A stretch of 64,000 nt of DNA from Vibrio sp. 99-8-1 (GTDB taxonomy: Bacteria; Pseudomonadota; Gammaproteobacteria; Enterobacterales; Vibrionaceae): assembly GCF_013114595.1 (NCBI RefSeq), contig NZ_VTXE01000009.1, positions 1 to 64,000 on the forward strand, read 5' to 3'. The notes under the pieces were generated by a model, which was not told where the DNA came from, ran no database searches, and was given only the letters and a program-made list of their open reading frames with translations. The number at the start of each line of letters is the position of its first letter. Within the stretch, counting starts at the first letter, position 1. Positions 55,591 through 64,000 of the stretch are shown piece after piece. The position numbers and the translations under genes were made by a program.

Positions 55591-58452
55591 ATGGAAAAGA
55601 CATATAACCCAACATCGATTGAACAGTCTCTATACCAAACTTGGGAAGAGAAAGGCTATTTCAAACCACACGGTGATACATCAAAAGACGCATATAGCAT
55701 CATGATCCCACCGCCAAATGTCACTGGCAGCCTGCATATGGGCCATGCGTTCCAAGACACCATCATGGATACGCTAATTCGTGCAGAGCGCATGAAAGGC
55801 AAAAACACTCTTTGGCAAGTAGGTACAGACCACGCAGGTATCGCAACACAAATGGTTGTTGAGCGTAAGATTGCGGCTGAAGAAGGCAAAACCAAGCACG
55901 ATTATGGTCGTGATGCTTTTATTGACAAGATTTGGGAATGGAAAGGCGAATCGGGCGGCACCATCACAAAACAGCTTCGTCGTCTTGGCGCATCTGTCGA
56001 TTGGGATCGTGAACGTTTTACCATGGATGATGGTTTATCAAATGCGGTTCAAGAAGTGTTTGTTCGTCTGTATGAAGATGACTTGATTTATCGCGGTAAG
56101 CGTCTCGTTAACTGGGATCCTAAATTACATACTGCTATTTCTGATCTAGAAGTTGAAAATAAAGACAAGAAAGGCCATATGTGGCACTTCCGCTATCCAT
56201 TAGCAGATGGTGTAAAAACAACAGAAGGCAAAGACTACATTGTCGTCGCAACTACTCGTCCAGAAACCATGTTGGGTGACACAGGTGTTGCGGTTAACCC
56301 AGAAGATCCTCGCTATAAAGACCTTATTGGTAAAGAGATTCTGCTTCCTGTGGTTAATCGTCGTATTCCAATTGTTGGCGACGAACACGCAGACATGGAA
56401 AAAGGCACCGGTTGTGTAAAAATCACTCCTGCCCACGATTTCAATGACTACGAAGTAGGTAAGCGTCATCAATTGCCTATGATCAATATCTTAACTTTCA
56501 ATGCAGATATTCGTCATAGCGCGGAAGTATTCACTACCAACGGTGAAGCAAGTGAAGCTTACTCAGCAGAACTTCCAGAAAAATACCAAGGTCTGGAGCG
56601 CTTTGCCGCTCGCAAAACCATTGTGGCTGAGTTTGATGAACTGGGCTTATTAGAAGAAATTAAAGATCACGATCTTACGGTACCTTATGGTGACCGTGGT
56701 GGTGTCGTTATTGAACCAATGCTAACGGATCAATGGTACGTTCGTGCTGCTCCTCTTGCTGAGACTGCAACCAAAGCAGTTGAAGATGGTGAGATTCAGT
56801 TCGTTCCTAAACAGTACGAGAACATGTATTTCTCTTGGATGCGTGATATTCAAGATTGGTGTATCTCTCGTCAACTTTGGTGGGGTCACCGTATCCCAGC
56901 ATGGTACGACAATGATGGCAATGTATACGTAGGCAGAACAGAAGAAGAAGTTCGTGAGAAGCATGGTCTTGCACCTGTCGTGGTACTAAATCAAGACGAT
57001 GATGTTCTTGATACTTGGTTCTCATCGGCTCTTTGGACATTCGGTACACAAGGCTGGCCAGAAAACACCGACGATTTAAAAACATTCCACCCATCTGATG
57101 TTTTGGTTACAGGCTTTGACATCATCTTCTTCTGGGTTGCTCGTATGATCATGATGACGATGCACTTCTGTAAAGATGAGAATGGCAAACCACAAGTACC
57201 ATTTAAAACCGTTTACGTTACTGGCCTTATCCGTGACGAAAATGGCGACAAGATGTCTAAATCCAAAGGAAACGTTCTGGACCCAATCGATATGATTGAT
57301 GGTATCGATCTTGAATCTTTGGTAGAAAAACGCTGTGGCAATATGATGCAACCAAAACTGGCTGCAAAAATTGAGAAAAACACTCGTAAAACATTTGAAA
57401 ACGGTATCGAACCTTACGGAACCGATGCGCTGCGATTTACCCTTGCGGCAATGGCTTCAACAGGCCGTGACATCAACTGGGATATGAAACGCCTTGAAGG
57501 TTATCGTAACTTCTGTAACAAGCTATGGAATGCTAGCCGATATGTTCTAATGAACACTGAAGAGCATGACTGTGGCATGACCAAGGGTGCAGAGTTAGAG
57601 TTTTCTCTTGCGGATAAATGGATCGAGTCTCAGTTTGAGCTGACCGCTAAAGAGTTTAACGCTCATATCGACAACTACCGTTTAGATATGGCGGCGAATA
57701 CCATTTATGAATTTATCTGGAACCAATTCTGTGACTGGTATTTAGAGTTAACAAAACCTGTACTATGGAAAGGCAGCGAAGCACAACAACGCGCCACACG
57801 CCACACGCTAATTACTGTACTTGAGAAGACCTTGCGTCTTGCTCACCCAATCCTTCCATACATCACTGAGTCCATCTGGCAAAGTGTTAAGCCGTTGGTT
57901 GATGGCGTTGAAGGTGACACCATCATGAATCAAGCTCTTCCTCAGTTTGAAGAAGCCAAATTTGATGAAAGTACTATTGCTGATATCGAGTGGGTAAAAG
58001 CCTTTATCTCAAGTATCCGTAACCTTCGTGCAGAATACGACATCGCGCCAAGCAAACCGCTCGATGTTATGCTTAAAGCCGCTGACTCTACTGATAATGC
58101 ACGCCTGCAAGCGAACCTTACCGTAATTCAGTCTCTGGCGAAGCTTGAAACCGTAAAAGTGTTAGCACAAGGTGAAGAGACACCAGCCTGCGCAACAGCA
58201 TTGGTTGGCAAGTCTGAACTATTGATTCCAATGGCAGGCTTGATAGACAAAGATGCTGAACTCGCTCGTTTAACTGGCGAAGTGAAGAAGATCGAAGGTG
58301 AAATCAAGCGCATTGAAGGCAAACTTTCAAACCAAGGGTTTGTAGCAAAAGCGCCTGAAGCCGTGGTTGCTAAAGAACGTGAAAAACTGGATGGCTACAA
58401 AGAAACACTGGTTAAACTGGCTGAGCAGCAAGGAACCATCGCTGCGCTGTAA
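55591..58452 (+). CDS. valS: valyl-tRNA synthetase
   Basis: A 953-residue class I synthetase that charges tRNA-Val. [14 protein letters not shown] carries the HIGH motif, [10 protein letters not shown] carries KMSKS (about 555), an editing (CP1) domain lies between, and the C-terminal coiled coil ([19 protein letters not shown]) is the tRNA-contact arm. Full length. AAAAGGA precedes ATG. A strong terminator follows. Confidence 0.98.
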   Translation: MEKTYNPTSIEQSLYQTWEEKGYFKPHGDTSKDAYSIMIPPPNVTGSLHMGHAFQDTIMDTLIRAERMKGKNTLWQVGTDHAGIATQMVVERKIAAEEGKTKHDYGRDAFIDKIWEWKGESGGTITKQLRRLGASVDWDRERFTMDDGLSNAVQEVFVRLYEDDLIYRGKRLVNWDPKLHTAISDLEVENKDKKGHMWHFRYPLADGVKTTEGKDYIVVATTRPETMLGDTGVAVNPEDPRYKDLIGKEILLPVVNRRIPIVGDEHADMEKGTGCVKITPAHDFNDYEVGKRHQLPMINILTFNADIRHSAEVFTTNGEASEAYSAELPEKYQGLERFAARKTIVAEFDELGLLEEIKDHDLTVPYGDRGGVVIEPMLTDQWYVRAAPLAETATKAVEDGEIQFVPKQYENMYFSWMRDIQDWCISRQLWWGHRIPAWYDNDGNVYVGRTEEEVREKHGLAPVVVLNQDDDVLDTWFSSALWTFGTQGWPENTDDLKTFHPSDVLVTGFDIIFFWVARMIMMTMHFCKDENGKPQVPFKTVYVTGLIRDENGDKMSKSKGNVLDPIDMIDGIDLESLVEKRCGNMMQPKLAAKIEKNTRKTFENGIEPYGTDALRFTLAAMASTGRDINWDMKRLEGYRNFCNKLWNASRYVLMNTEEHDCGMTKGAELEFSLADKWIESQFELTAKEFNAHIDNYRLDMAANTIYEFIWNQFCDWYLELTKPVLWKGSEAQQRATRHTLITVLEKTLRLAHPILPYITESIWQSVKPLVDGVEGDTIMNQALPQFEEAKFDESTIADIEWVKAFISSIRNLRAEYDIAPSKPLDVMLKAADSTDNARLQANLTVIQSLAKLETVKVLAQGEETPACATALVGKSELLIPMAGLIDKDAELARLTGEVKKIEGEIKRIEGKLSNQGFVAKAPEAVVAKEREKLDGYKETLVKLAEQQGTIAAL

Positions 58453-58481
58453 AACCATAATCATCTAGTTCAATAATATTG

Positions 58482-58520
58482 AGCCGATCCTAGCGAATAG
58501 GGTCGGCTTTTTTATTTTTT
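58482..58520 (+). terminator. intrinsic terminator of valS
   Basis: The 11-bp stem AGCCGATCCTA / TAGGGTCGGCT (one wobble) is followed by TTTTTTATTTTTT. Confidence 0.9.
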
Positions 58521-58596
58521 GTCTTCTCACTACTTGACCAAAGCGGTGTAGTTTCATAGTTTACTTATTACTATCTGTAATCTATGAGCGGCTTGA

Positions 58597-59082
58597 ATGG
58601 CATTTTTTAAGATAAGATCAATTACCCCTTCTGATAACCCAGACATTGCTCAGGTAATCAGACAAGTCTCTTATGAGTATGGACTAACAGAAGACAAAGG
58701 CTTTAGTGTTGGCGACCCCACTCTTGATAACCTTTATCAAGTTTATCAAACAGCAAAGGCTCACTATTGGGTCATAGAGCAAAATGGCAAGGTGCTTGGT
58801 GGTGCAGGTATTGCCCCTCTACAAGGGGAAGAGGCAACTTGTGAACTACAAAAAATGTACCTTTTGCCAGTACTACGAGGAAAAGGGCTGGCAAAAAAAT
58901 TGGCTCAAATGTGTTTTCAATATGCGAAGCAACAGGGATATAAACACTGTTATTTAGAGACGACCGCCGACCTAAAAGAAGCAATTTCTCTCTATAAGGC
59001 TCTGGGCTTTCAACAAATAGAACATGCAATGGGCAGCACAGGTCATTGCGACTGTGAAATCCGAATGTTAAAACCTCTTTAA
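58597..59082 (+). CDS. GNAT family N-acetyltransferase
   Basis: A 161-residue single-domain acetyltransferase. The acetyl-CoA binding loop is [13 protein letters not shown] (R/Q-x-x-G-x-G/A), followed by [21 protein letters not shown], the usual C-terminal part. The substrate (protein, peptide or small molecule) is unknown. It is found next to valS in other Vibrio-type genomes. It ends in a 4-base overlap with the convergent gene. Confidence 0.88.
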   Translation: MAFFKIRSITPSDNPDIAQVIRQVSYEYGLTEDKGFSVGDPTLDNLYQVYQTAKAHYWVIEQNGKVLGGAGIAPLQGEEATCELQKMYLLPVLRGKGLAKKLAQMCFQYAKQQGYKHCYLETTADLKEAISLYKALGFQQIEHAMGSTGHCDCEIRMLKPL

Positions 59083-59864
59083 ACGGGGAAGTGCTGGGCA
59101 GATTTGTCTGGCATTAAGCTCACCTGATGCATCTGCTTTTGCTCTCCCAGTTCCACCTCTAATAGATAAAAATATTGTCGCTTTTGATTGTCGGTAAAAC
59201 GCGGAGCATCCACTTGGAAAAGTGCACTCGCCATATTGGTACGGGTATCTAATGGTATCTGATAACTCATCCCGTTAAACTTAACGGTAGCTGAAACCAA
59301 TCCGGGAGAAAAAACCTGATAAAAGAGATCCACTTTAAACTCACATCCCCCACCGTGATGCCAAATCTGTTCGGTGGAAATATAATCTAGGCTAACGTTA
59401 CGCACAAAATGCAGCCATGGTGCTTGCCAAACCCCTAACCTTTTATCTCTTTGCTTAGGTAAACTGTCCCCTAACATACAGATATCATCGTCTAATAACC
59501 AATCCTCCTCTTGTTCCAAAAACAAGATTTCAAAGCGGTTTCGACCCAATTGAAGGTACTGCTTTACATCTTTCTTGTAACTGACTTCGCTGCCATCACA
59601 GTCGAATATCGCTTCGCCATTTAACCTTACCTCAGCAAAGTAGTCGATCCCTCCCACCATAAGGTTCACAACAGGGTAAGCAAGCATCGCTTCATCGACT
59701 TCGATGTCGTGCATCAAATGCCATTCTTGATCAACAATTTGTTGCTCTGAAAGCTGTGAAGGTAAAACATCACTTAAGGGGGCTGGAAAATAGATGTCAT
59801 CTTGAGGAATAGATAAATCAGTAAGAGGTGATAATTGCCACTGACCAGCGAGAGATAATTGCAT
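59079..59864 (-). CDS. protein with GH2-type sugar-binding fold, no catalytic domain
   Basis: A 261-residue cytoplasmic protein (no signal peptide). [33 protein letters not shown] and [10 protein letters not shown] resemble the N-terminal jellyroll of GH2 beta-galactosidase/mannosidase enzymes, but the following immunoglobulin-like and catalytic TIM-barrel domains are absent. It may bind a carbohydrate without cutting it, or be a reduced remnant that became fixed. ATG at 59864 is preferred to TTG at 59885. It is convergent with the GNAT gene (4-base overlap). Confidence in the fold is moderate. Confidence 0.7.
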   Translation of the reverse strand: MQLSLAGQWQLSPLTDLSIPQDDIYFPAPLSDVLPSQLSEQQIVDQEWHLMHDIEVDEAMLAYPVVNLMVGGIDYFAEVRLNGEAIFDCDGSEVSYKKDVKQYLQLGRNRFEILFLEQEEDWLLDDDICMLGDSLPKQRDKRLGVWQAPWLHFVRNVSLDYISTEQIWHHGGGCEFKVDLFYQVFSPGLVSATVKFNGMSYQIPLDTRTNMASALFQVDAPRFTDNQKRQYFYLLEVELGEQKQMHQVSLMPDKSAQHFPV

Positions 59865-59963
59865 AAATTTATTGAGGTAGATCAATTTTTGCCATTATAG
59901 ATAACTTTCATAGTAAAACACAACCCGCAAACGAACAGCTAGCCTGACTCAATCAATCAAGCA

Positions 59964-59996
59964 AAAAAAAACCAGCGGCCTATGACCACTGGTTTT
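59964..59996 (-). terminator. intrinsic terminator of the fifth chemoreceptor
   Basis: The stem AAACCAG / CTGGTTT, extended by GG/CC pairs, is followed on the minus strand by nine T. Confidence 0.8.
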
Positions 59997-60062
59997 CATC
60001 AAACTTGCTATACCGCTGACGATTTCTGACCTTACATCAGATTAACCAAAGGCAGTACAAAA

Positions 60063-62069
60063 CTACTTGTCTGTTTTAAACTGCGAGATAAGCTCCGCTT
60101 GCTCTGTGGATAAACGATTGAGTGATTCACTATTGCGTGCCGCATCTTCTGCATCATTAGCAATATTTAATGTCATATCTGAAATACCGACAATATTTTG
60201 TGCAACCTCTTTAGCAACGGCACTCTGTTGCTCTGATGCTGTGGCGATAGAGCGGCTCATATCATTAATGTGCGCTAAGCTGGCTGACATGGTTTGCAAC
60301 GACTCATTGGTCTCATTGGTCTGTTTTACAGACTGCTCTGCATGCTCTAAGTTGTTACTTACGATCTCCACCGCTTGCTCTGCTTTATTTTGCAAGCTAC
60401 CAATCATATCGCCAATCTCATTAGCAGATTGTTGAGTACGGGTTGCCAAAGAACGAACTTCATCGGCCACAACCGCAAAGCCTCGTCCATGCTCACCGGC
60501 TCTAGCCGCCTCAATAGCCGCATTCAGTGCTAACAAGTTAGTTTGCTCAGATATAGACTGAATAACCGTCAGAATTTCACCAATTTGGTTCGACTCAGAA
60601 GAGAGCTGAGTGATCACTTGGGTCGCTTCATCTAGAGACTCTTGCAATCGTCTTACAAAGCGGAGGTTCTTCTGCATATTTTCCATATTGGAATGTGCGA
60701 GACCTGTCACCATATCAACTTCATTACTGGTATCAGAGGCATGAGCCGCCACTTCATTGACCGCATGCTCCATTTCCGTCACTGCCGTTGCGATTGAATC
60801 TGTTTGACGACGTTGATGGTTGACCTCTTCACTGGTTTTTTGACTCATATTGAAGCTATCATTGGCAACATTACTGACCGTATCTGAAGATTGGTGAATC
60901 TGTTTAATTAGCTCACTCAATTTTCCGCTAAAGTCATTAATATTATCTGCAATCATTCCTAATTCAGAATGAAAACTCACATTAATTCTATGAGTTAGGT
61001 CGCCATTAGCAAGCTTGTCTATTGCCTGCATAATAACGTTTAAAGGCTGTTTAATTGAACGTACCACCGTAATCGTCACGACAATCGCAACAATAATGGA
61101 GACAAGTGCAAGGATAAAATTAATAGACAAAGAACGGCTTGATTCTGCTTCTGCGTTCTCTAATGCTTGCTGGGACAAGTTTCGAATATCAGCAATAATG
61201 CCGTTTGACTCGGCGATAATCGTATCCATATCTCGCGCTATTTCACCAAGCATTCGGGTGCTTTGTTCATTTAAAGCAATAAACTGTAAGTGCTGTTGTA
61301 GCAAGCCATTGTCATTGGCAATAGCTTGGGTTAACAAGCCATGATAGAAACTAATATTCTCTTCACTGTAAGGAACTTCTTTTATTACTCGCTCCGCTTT
61401 TTCAGAAAACCGATCAAGATAAGAAGCTAACTCTTTCTTAAGCGCGGTAACTTCATCCTCTTTAACCACCGCCAAAACTTTTTGCAGATACCCTTCCGCA
61501 CCTTGACCTTGAGTGAGAATAAACTCTAAATCCCATGCAGCCTGCTGCATCGAGTCACTTTTTGCATCGGCGATAAGATCATTTAAATCTTGCTGGAAAA
61601 AAATCCACTCGCCATCAAAAGCGTTGAGTTCTGCTGCAGACAGTGCTCTAGCTGCCACCCTCTTATCGTGCACAGCCAAATGCTCTGTCGCCTTAACCAG
61701 CAGGTTACCAGCATCCTTTTCCAGTTTATTCAGTTGATCTAATAGATTTGGATAAGCCGCTAGATCTTTTTGAAAAACAGACACCGTATCTAGATAAGAT
61801 TGTTTAGCTTGAGTAAATGCCGATCTAAGCTCTGTACGACGAGATTCCTGCTCGCTATTAGCATGTACTAACATTGAACGATTGACGTTTTGCAAATGTT
61901 GGCTAAGGGTATTAGAACGGTCGAGAAGACCTGTAAGCGTGGAAGCGGTAAGCTCAAGTTGAGCTGACATTTTAACTTGAGATAAATATGACGATGTACT
62001 GATTGCTATCACAAACAAAGTAACGACGGCAAACCCCAGTACAATGCGCTGAATAAGCGATAATTGCAT
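60063..62069 (-). CDS. methyl-accepting chemotaxis protein, long helical sensor
   Basis: A 668-residue receptor. TM1 spans about 9-29. The long all-helical periplasmic sensor (about 30-320) could be an HBM or extended four-helix-bundle type. TM2 lies at about 320-343, then HAMP ([23 protein letters not shown]) and the signalling coil with the invariant tip ([20 protein letters not shown]). No pentapeptide tether. ATG 62069 has AGAGG upstream; a GTG one codon earlier is less likely. A clear sigma-28 promoter lies upstream at 62123. Confidence 0.92.
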   Translation of the reverse strand: MQLSLIQRIVLGFAVVTLFVIAISTSSYLSQVKMSAQLELTASTLTGLLDRSNTLSQHLQNVNRSMLVHANSEQESRRTELRSAFTQAKQSYLDTVSVFQKDLAAYPNLLDQLNKLEKDAGNLLVKATEHLAVHDKRVAARALSAAELNAFDGEWIFFQQDLNDLIADAKSDSMQQAAWDLEFILTQGQGAEGYLQKVLAVVKEDEVTALKKELASYLDRFSEKAERVIKEVPYSEENISFYHGLLTQAIANDNGLLQQHLQFIALNEQSTRMLGEIARDMDTIIAESNGIIADIRNLSQQALENAEAESSRSLSINFILALVSIIVAIVVTITVVRSIKQPLNVIMQAIDKLANGDLTHRINVSFHSELGMIADNINDFSGKLSELIKQIHQSSDTVSNVANDSFNMSQKTSEEVNHQRRQTDSIATAVTEMEHAVNEVAAHASDTSNEVDMVTGLAHSNMENMQKNLRFVRRLQESLDEATQVITQLSSESNQIGEILTVIQSISEQTNLLALNAAIEAARAGEHGRGFAVVADEVRSLATRTQQSANEIGDMIGSLQNKAEQAVEIVSNNLEHAEQSVKQTNETNESLQTMSASLAHINDMSRSIATASEQQSAVAKEVAQNIVGISDMTLNIANDAEDAARNSESLNRLSTEQAELISQFKTDK

Positions 62070-62122
62070 CACAAACCTCTATACATTAAGTAAATTTAAC
62101 TTTTAGTTACATCTAAAAGATT

Positions 62123-62149
62123 GTATCGGCCTAGCATACTGATAGTTTA
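62123..62149 (-). promoter_or_regulatory. sigma-28 (FliA) promoter of the fifth chemoreceptor
   Basis: On the minus strand TAAACTAT, eleven bases, then GCCGATAC match the flagellar sigma-28 consensus TAAAGTTT-N11-GCCGATAA with exact spacing. It lies about 55 bases before the ATG. This links the receptor to the flagellar regulon. Confidence 0.7.
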
Positions 62150-62284
62150 GTTAAAATATTGTAAAAATAACATTTTATTAGAATTATCATACGGTATATG
62201 TCATAGCTACCATAACCGAAACTACTGAGTAAGTTTGTTAATCAATTATCACTTTTTCAAGATATTATAGAAGAGGGATACGCT

Positions 62285-62698
62285 TTACTCTTCTTCTTCA
62301 CCTTCTTCTTCATAAACGGCATCTTCACCTTCATAGAAAGTGCCCCAACCATCATAAATAATGTCGTATTTTTCAGCTAGATTAACCAGTTTTTCAACTT
62401 GCTCATCGATAAGTTTAGCATCTAACGCAGATTCCATAGTGGCATCGCAGCACAACAAACGGTTGCCGTCTTCATCCTCTGTCTCTTCTGCTTCTAAAAC
62501 TTCAAAACCCAGTTTAAACGCTTCAACCACGGCTTTTTCTAGCTTATCAAAATCCTCAGCAAAAAAATGATGCTCAATATCGTAAAGAGAGTCAGGATCA
62601 CTTCCATCTTCTAACAGAGCAGCAATAATCGCCCTTGTCTCTTCTTTTTGGATCGCCAATAACTCTTCTACAGATAGATATTCATCTTCATGAGACAT
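62285..62698 (-). CDS. rraB: ribonuclease E inhibitor RraB
   Basis: A 137-residue acidic protein. It has the RraB core ([42 protein letters not shown]) and an acidic tail EEEGEEEE. RraB binds RNase E and modulates mRNA decay. The start at 62698 ([12 protein letters not shown]) has CGGAG upstream; a 52-codon in-frame extension is not coding-like. It is divergent from arcA. Confidence 0.93.
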   Translation of the reverse strand: MSHEDEYLSVEELLAIQKEETRAIIAALLEDGSDPDSLYDIEHHFFAEDFDKLEKAVVEAFKLGFEVLEAEETEDEDGNRLLCCDATMESALDAKLIDEQVEKLVNLAEKYDIIYDGWGTFYEGEDAVYEEEGEEEE

Positions 62699-63309
62699 GT
62701 GTGTACTCCGGATAACAATTGAGGAAAAAAGATCGCCGTGAATATGGCATGCTTTTATTTGAAATGCCACCAGCAATCGCAGATAGCATAGCAAAAAAGC
62801 GGCTTTTATTGATCTACTTGTTGAGGATTTTTCAAAATGATCATCATTGATCATCCTTCTATTATAGTACGAGCATGTCTATAAAGAGCAGACGACGGCT
62901 CCACGTCAGAACTTCGAAAAATAGCCTTTCATTAAGGCACTCCGCAATTCAGAACAAAATCATGTTGCCTTCGCCGTTTTGTCATTCACTAAAAGTGGAT
63001 GGTTACCACAATTAACCAATCACACATGACCGAACCTCATCAAAAATAGGATTAATTCATTTATAAACAACAACTTAAAATCTTTTCTAGATCTTCATTA
63101 TTGTTGTGAATTTGCATAATAACTCAAATCCCACCTTTGTATTTTTCATTATAAAACTCCACTACAATCACTAAAAAAGCACAAAGTTAGAGTAGTAGAC
63201 TAAAACTTCTTACCTTCTTAGTTATTATCACTATTCCACCAGTTTGCATATTTGCAGCAAGCTTGCCATATATAAAGAGAGGCACATTAAATAGAGGTTA
63301 GGATAAATA
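62699..63309. other. divergent promoter region of rraB and arcA
   Basis: About 610 bases without a gene. A weak ArgR-box-like stretch (TGTGAATTTGCATAATAA, near 63108) could mediate arginine control of arcA; it is a poor match and is not claimed as a site. Confidence 0.35.
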
Positions 63310-64000
63310 ATGAATCGTTTATATGTTGGGTCGGAAGTCGGTCAGTTAAAACGTGTACTGTTAAATAGGCCAGAAAGAGCATTAACTCACCTTACTCCTT
63401 CAAATTGCCAAGAACTTCTGTTTGATGATGTGTTAGCGGTAGAAGCGGCAGGAGAAGAGCACGATATCTTTGCCAAAACATTGGTATCACAAGGTGTCGA
63501 TGTTCTGCTGCTACATAACCTACTGGTTGAAACGCTTGAAGTTGAACAAGCAAAAGAGTGGCTGTTAACCAATCAAATATCTGATTATCGATTTGGGCCT
63601 ACTTTTGCCAGCGATTTAAGACATTATCTGGCAGAAATGACCAATGAATCATTGGCCACAATCCTACTCGGAGGTTTAGCCTATTCTGAGCTGCCGATTC
63701 AGTCCAACTCTATGCTGCCAAAAATGCACCGTCCTCTCGACTTTGTTATTGAACCACTACCGAATCATCTATTTACTAGAGACACCTCTTGCTGGGTTTA
63801 TGGTGGCGTATCTCTCAATCCTATGATGAAAGCCGCTCGACAGCGAGAAACAAACCATTTGCGTGCCATCTATCGTTGGCACCCGATTTTCGCAGAGCAA
63901 CCTTTTATTAACTACTTTGGTAACGACGACTGTCATTATGACAACTCCACAATCGAAGGTGGCGACGTACTGGTGATAGGTAAAGGCGCAGTACTTATCG
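63310..64000 (+). CDS. arcA: arginine deiminase, 5' part (continues past the window)
   Basis: The frame opens at ATG 63310 (TTAGGAT upstream) and stays open for 230 codons to the window edge. It encodes [21 protein letters not shown], then [19 protein letters not shown] and [12 protein letters not shown], characteristic of arginine deiminase (catalytic Asp/Glu region). It converts arginine to citrulline and ammonia, the first step of the ADI pathway that yields ATP without oxygen. The catalytic Cys lies beyond the window. Confidence 0.95.
   Translation, partial: MNRLYVGSEVGQLKRVLLNRPERALTHLTPSNCQELLFDDVLAVEAAGEEHDIFAKTLVSQGVDVLLLHNLLVETLEVEQAKEWLLTNQISDYRFGPTFASDLRHYLAEMTNESLATILLGGLAYSELPIQSNSMLPKMHRPLDFVIEPLPNHLFTRDTSCWVYGGVSLNPMMKAARQRETNHLRAIYRWHPIFAEQPFINYFGNDDCHYDNSTIEGGDVLVIGKGAVLI

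Noticed and set aside
1..64000. CRISPR array, prophage or complete insertion sequence
   Set aside because: No regular spaced repeats, phage structural genes or transposase were seen anywhere in the window.

Overview
The window reads as chromosomal DNA of a Vibrionaceae bacterium, most likely Vibrio or a close relative. The basis is the conserved block at the right end (RDD protein, lptG-lptF, pepA, holC, valS, GNAT, rraB, arcA), together with five methyl-accepting chemotaxis proteins, a CSS-EAL phosphodiesterase and a ToxR/CadC-type membrane regulator. The species cannot be named from the sequence alone. The DNA is AT-rich and gene-dense, with many clear hairpin-plus-T terminators.

Layout. 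0-7 kb: a 52-residue zinc-ribbon protein, an OmpA-like porin, a YaiL/DUF2058 protein and two divergent chemoreceptors. 7-12 kb: an ornithine-cyclodeaminase-family enzyme and a PLP aminotransferase in one operon, a 264-bp MITE-like element, a YheO/DauR-type regulator and GlpQ. 12-20 kb: a minus-strand operon for uptake and oxidation of an unidentified amino or imino acid (TRAP transporter dctQ-dctM-dctP, then a three-subunit flavin/[2Fe-2S] dehydrogenase and a RidA protein) with a divergent LysR regulator. 20-24 kb: a CSS-EAL protein and a Na+/alanine symporter. 24-30 kb: a TetR regulator and a three-gene molybdopterin respiratory reductase (cytochrome b, four-cluster ferredoxin, TtrA-like catalytic subunit) preceded by a striking double palindrome. 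30-37 kb: a protein of three tandem RidA domains, divergent from a YheO-type regulator / RidA / DAACS symporter / cystathionine beta-lyase operon, then a MetR-like regulator.

37-42.5 kb is a compact peptide export island. A stand-alone LuxR-type HTH gene, an HlyD-type adaptor and a C39-peptidase ABC exporter overlap one another. They are followed by seven tiny genes, six of them wholly or largely hidden from ordinary ORF calling. Each encodes a 15-residue leader ending in a double-glycine-type site and a short hydrophobic mature peptide. The two peptide transcription units each start behind the same 18-bp inverted repeat. Next come tRNA-Leu(CAA), a DsbB-like gene pair and a ToxR/CadC-like regulator. 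46-50 kb holds two more chemoreceptors; 50-64 kb is the housekeeping block with a fifth chemoreceptor and the start of arcA, which runs off the end.

A common theme of 7-36 kb is amine/imine chemistry: PLP enzymes, flavin amine dehydrogenases, five RidA domains in three genes and two YheO-type sensors. The two items most worth follow-up are the multi-peptide double-glycine cluster and the triple-RidA fusion, which could be a single-chain version of the normal RidA homotrimer.
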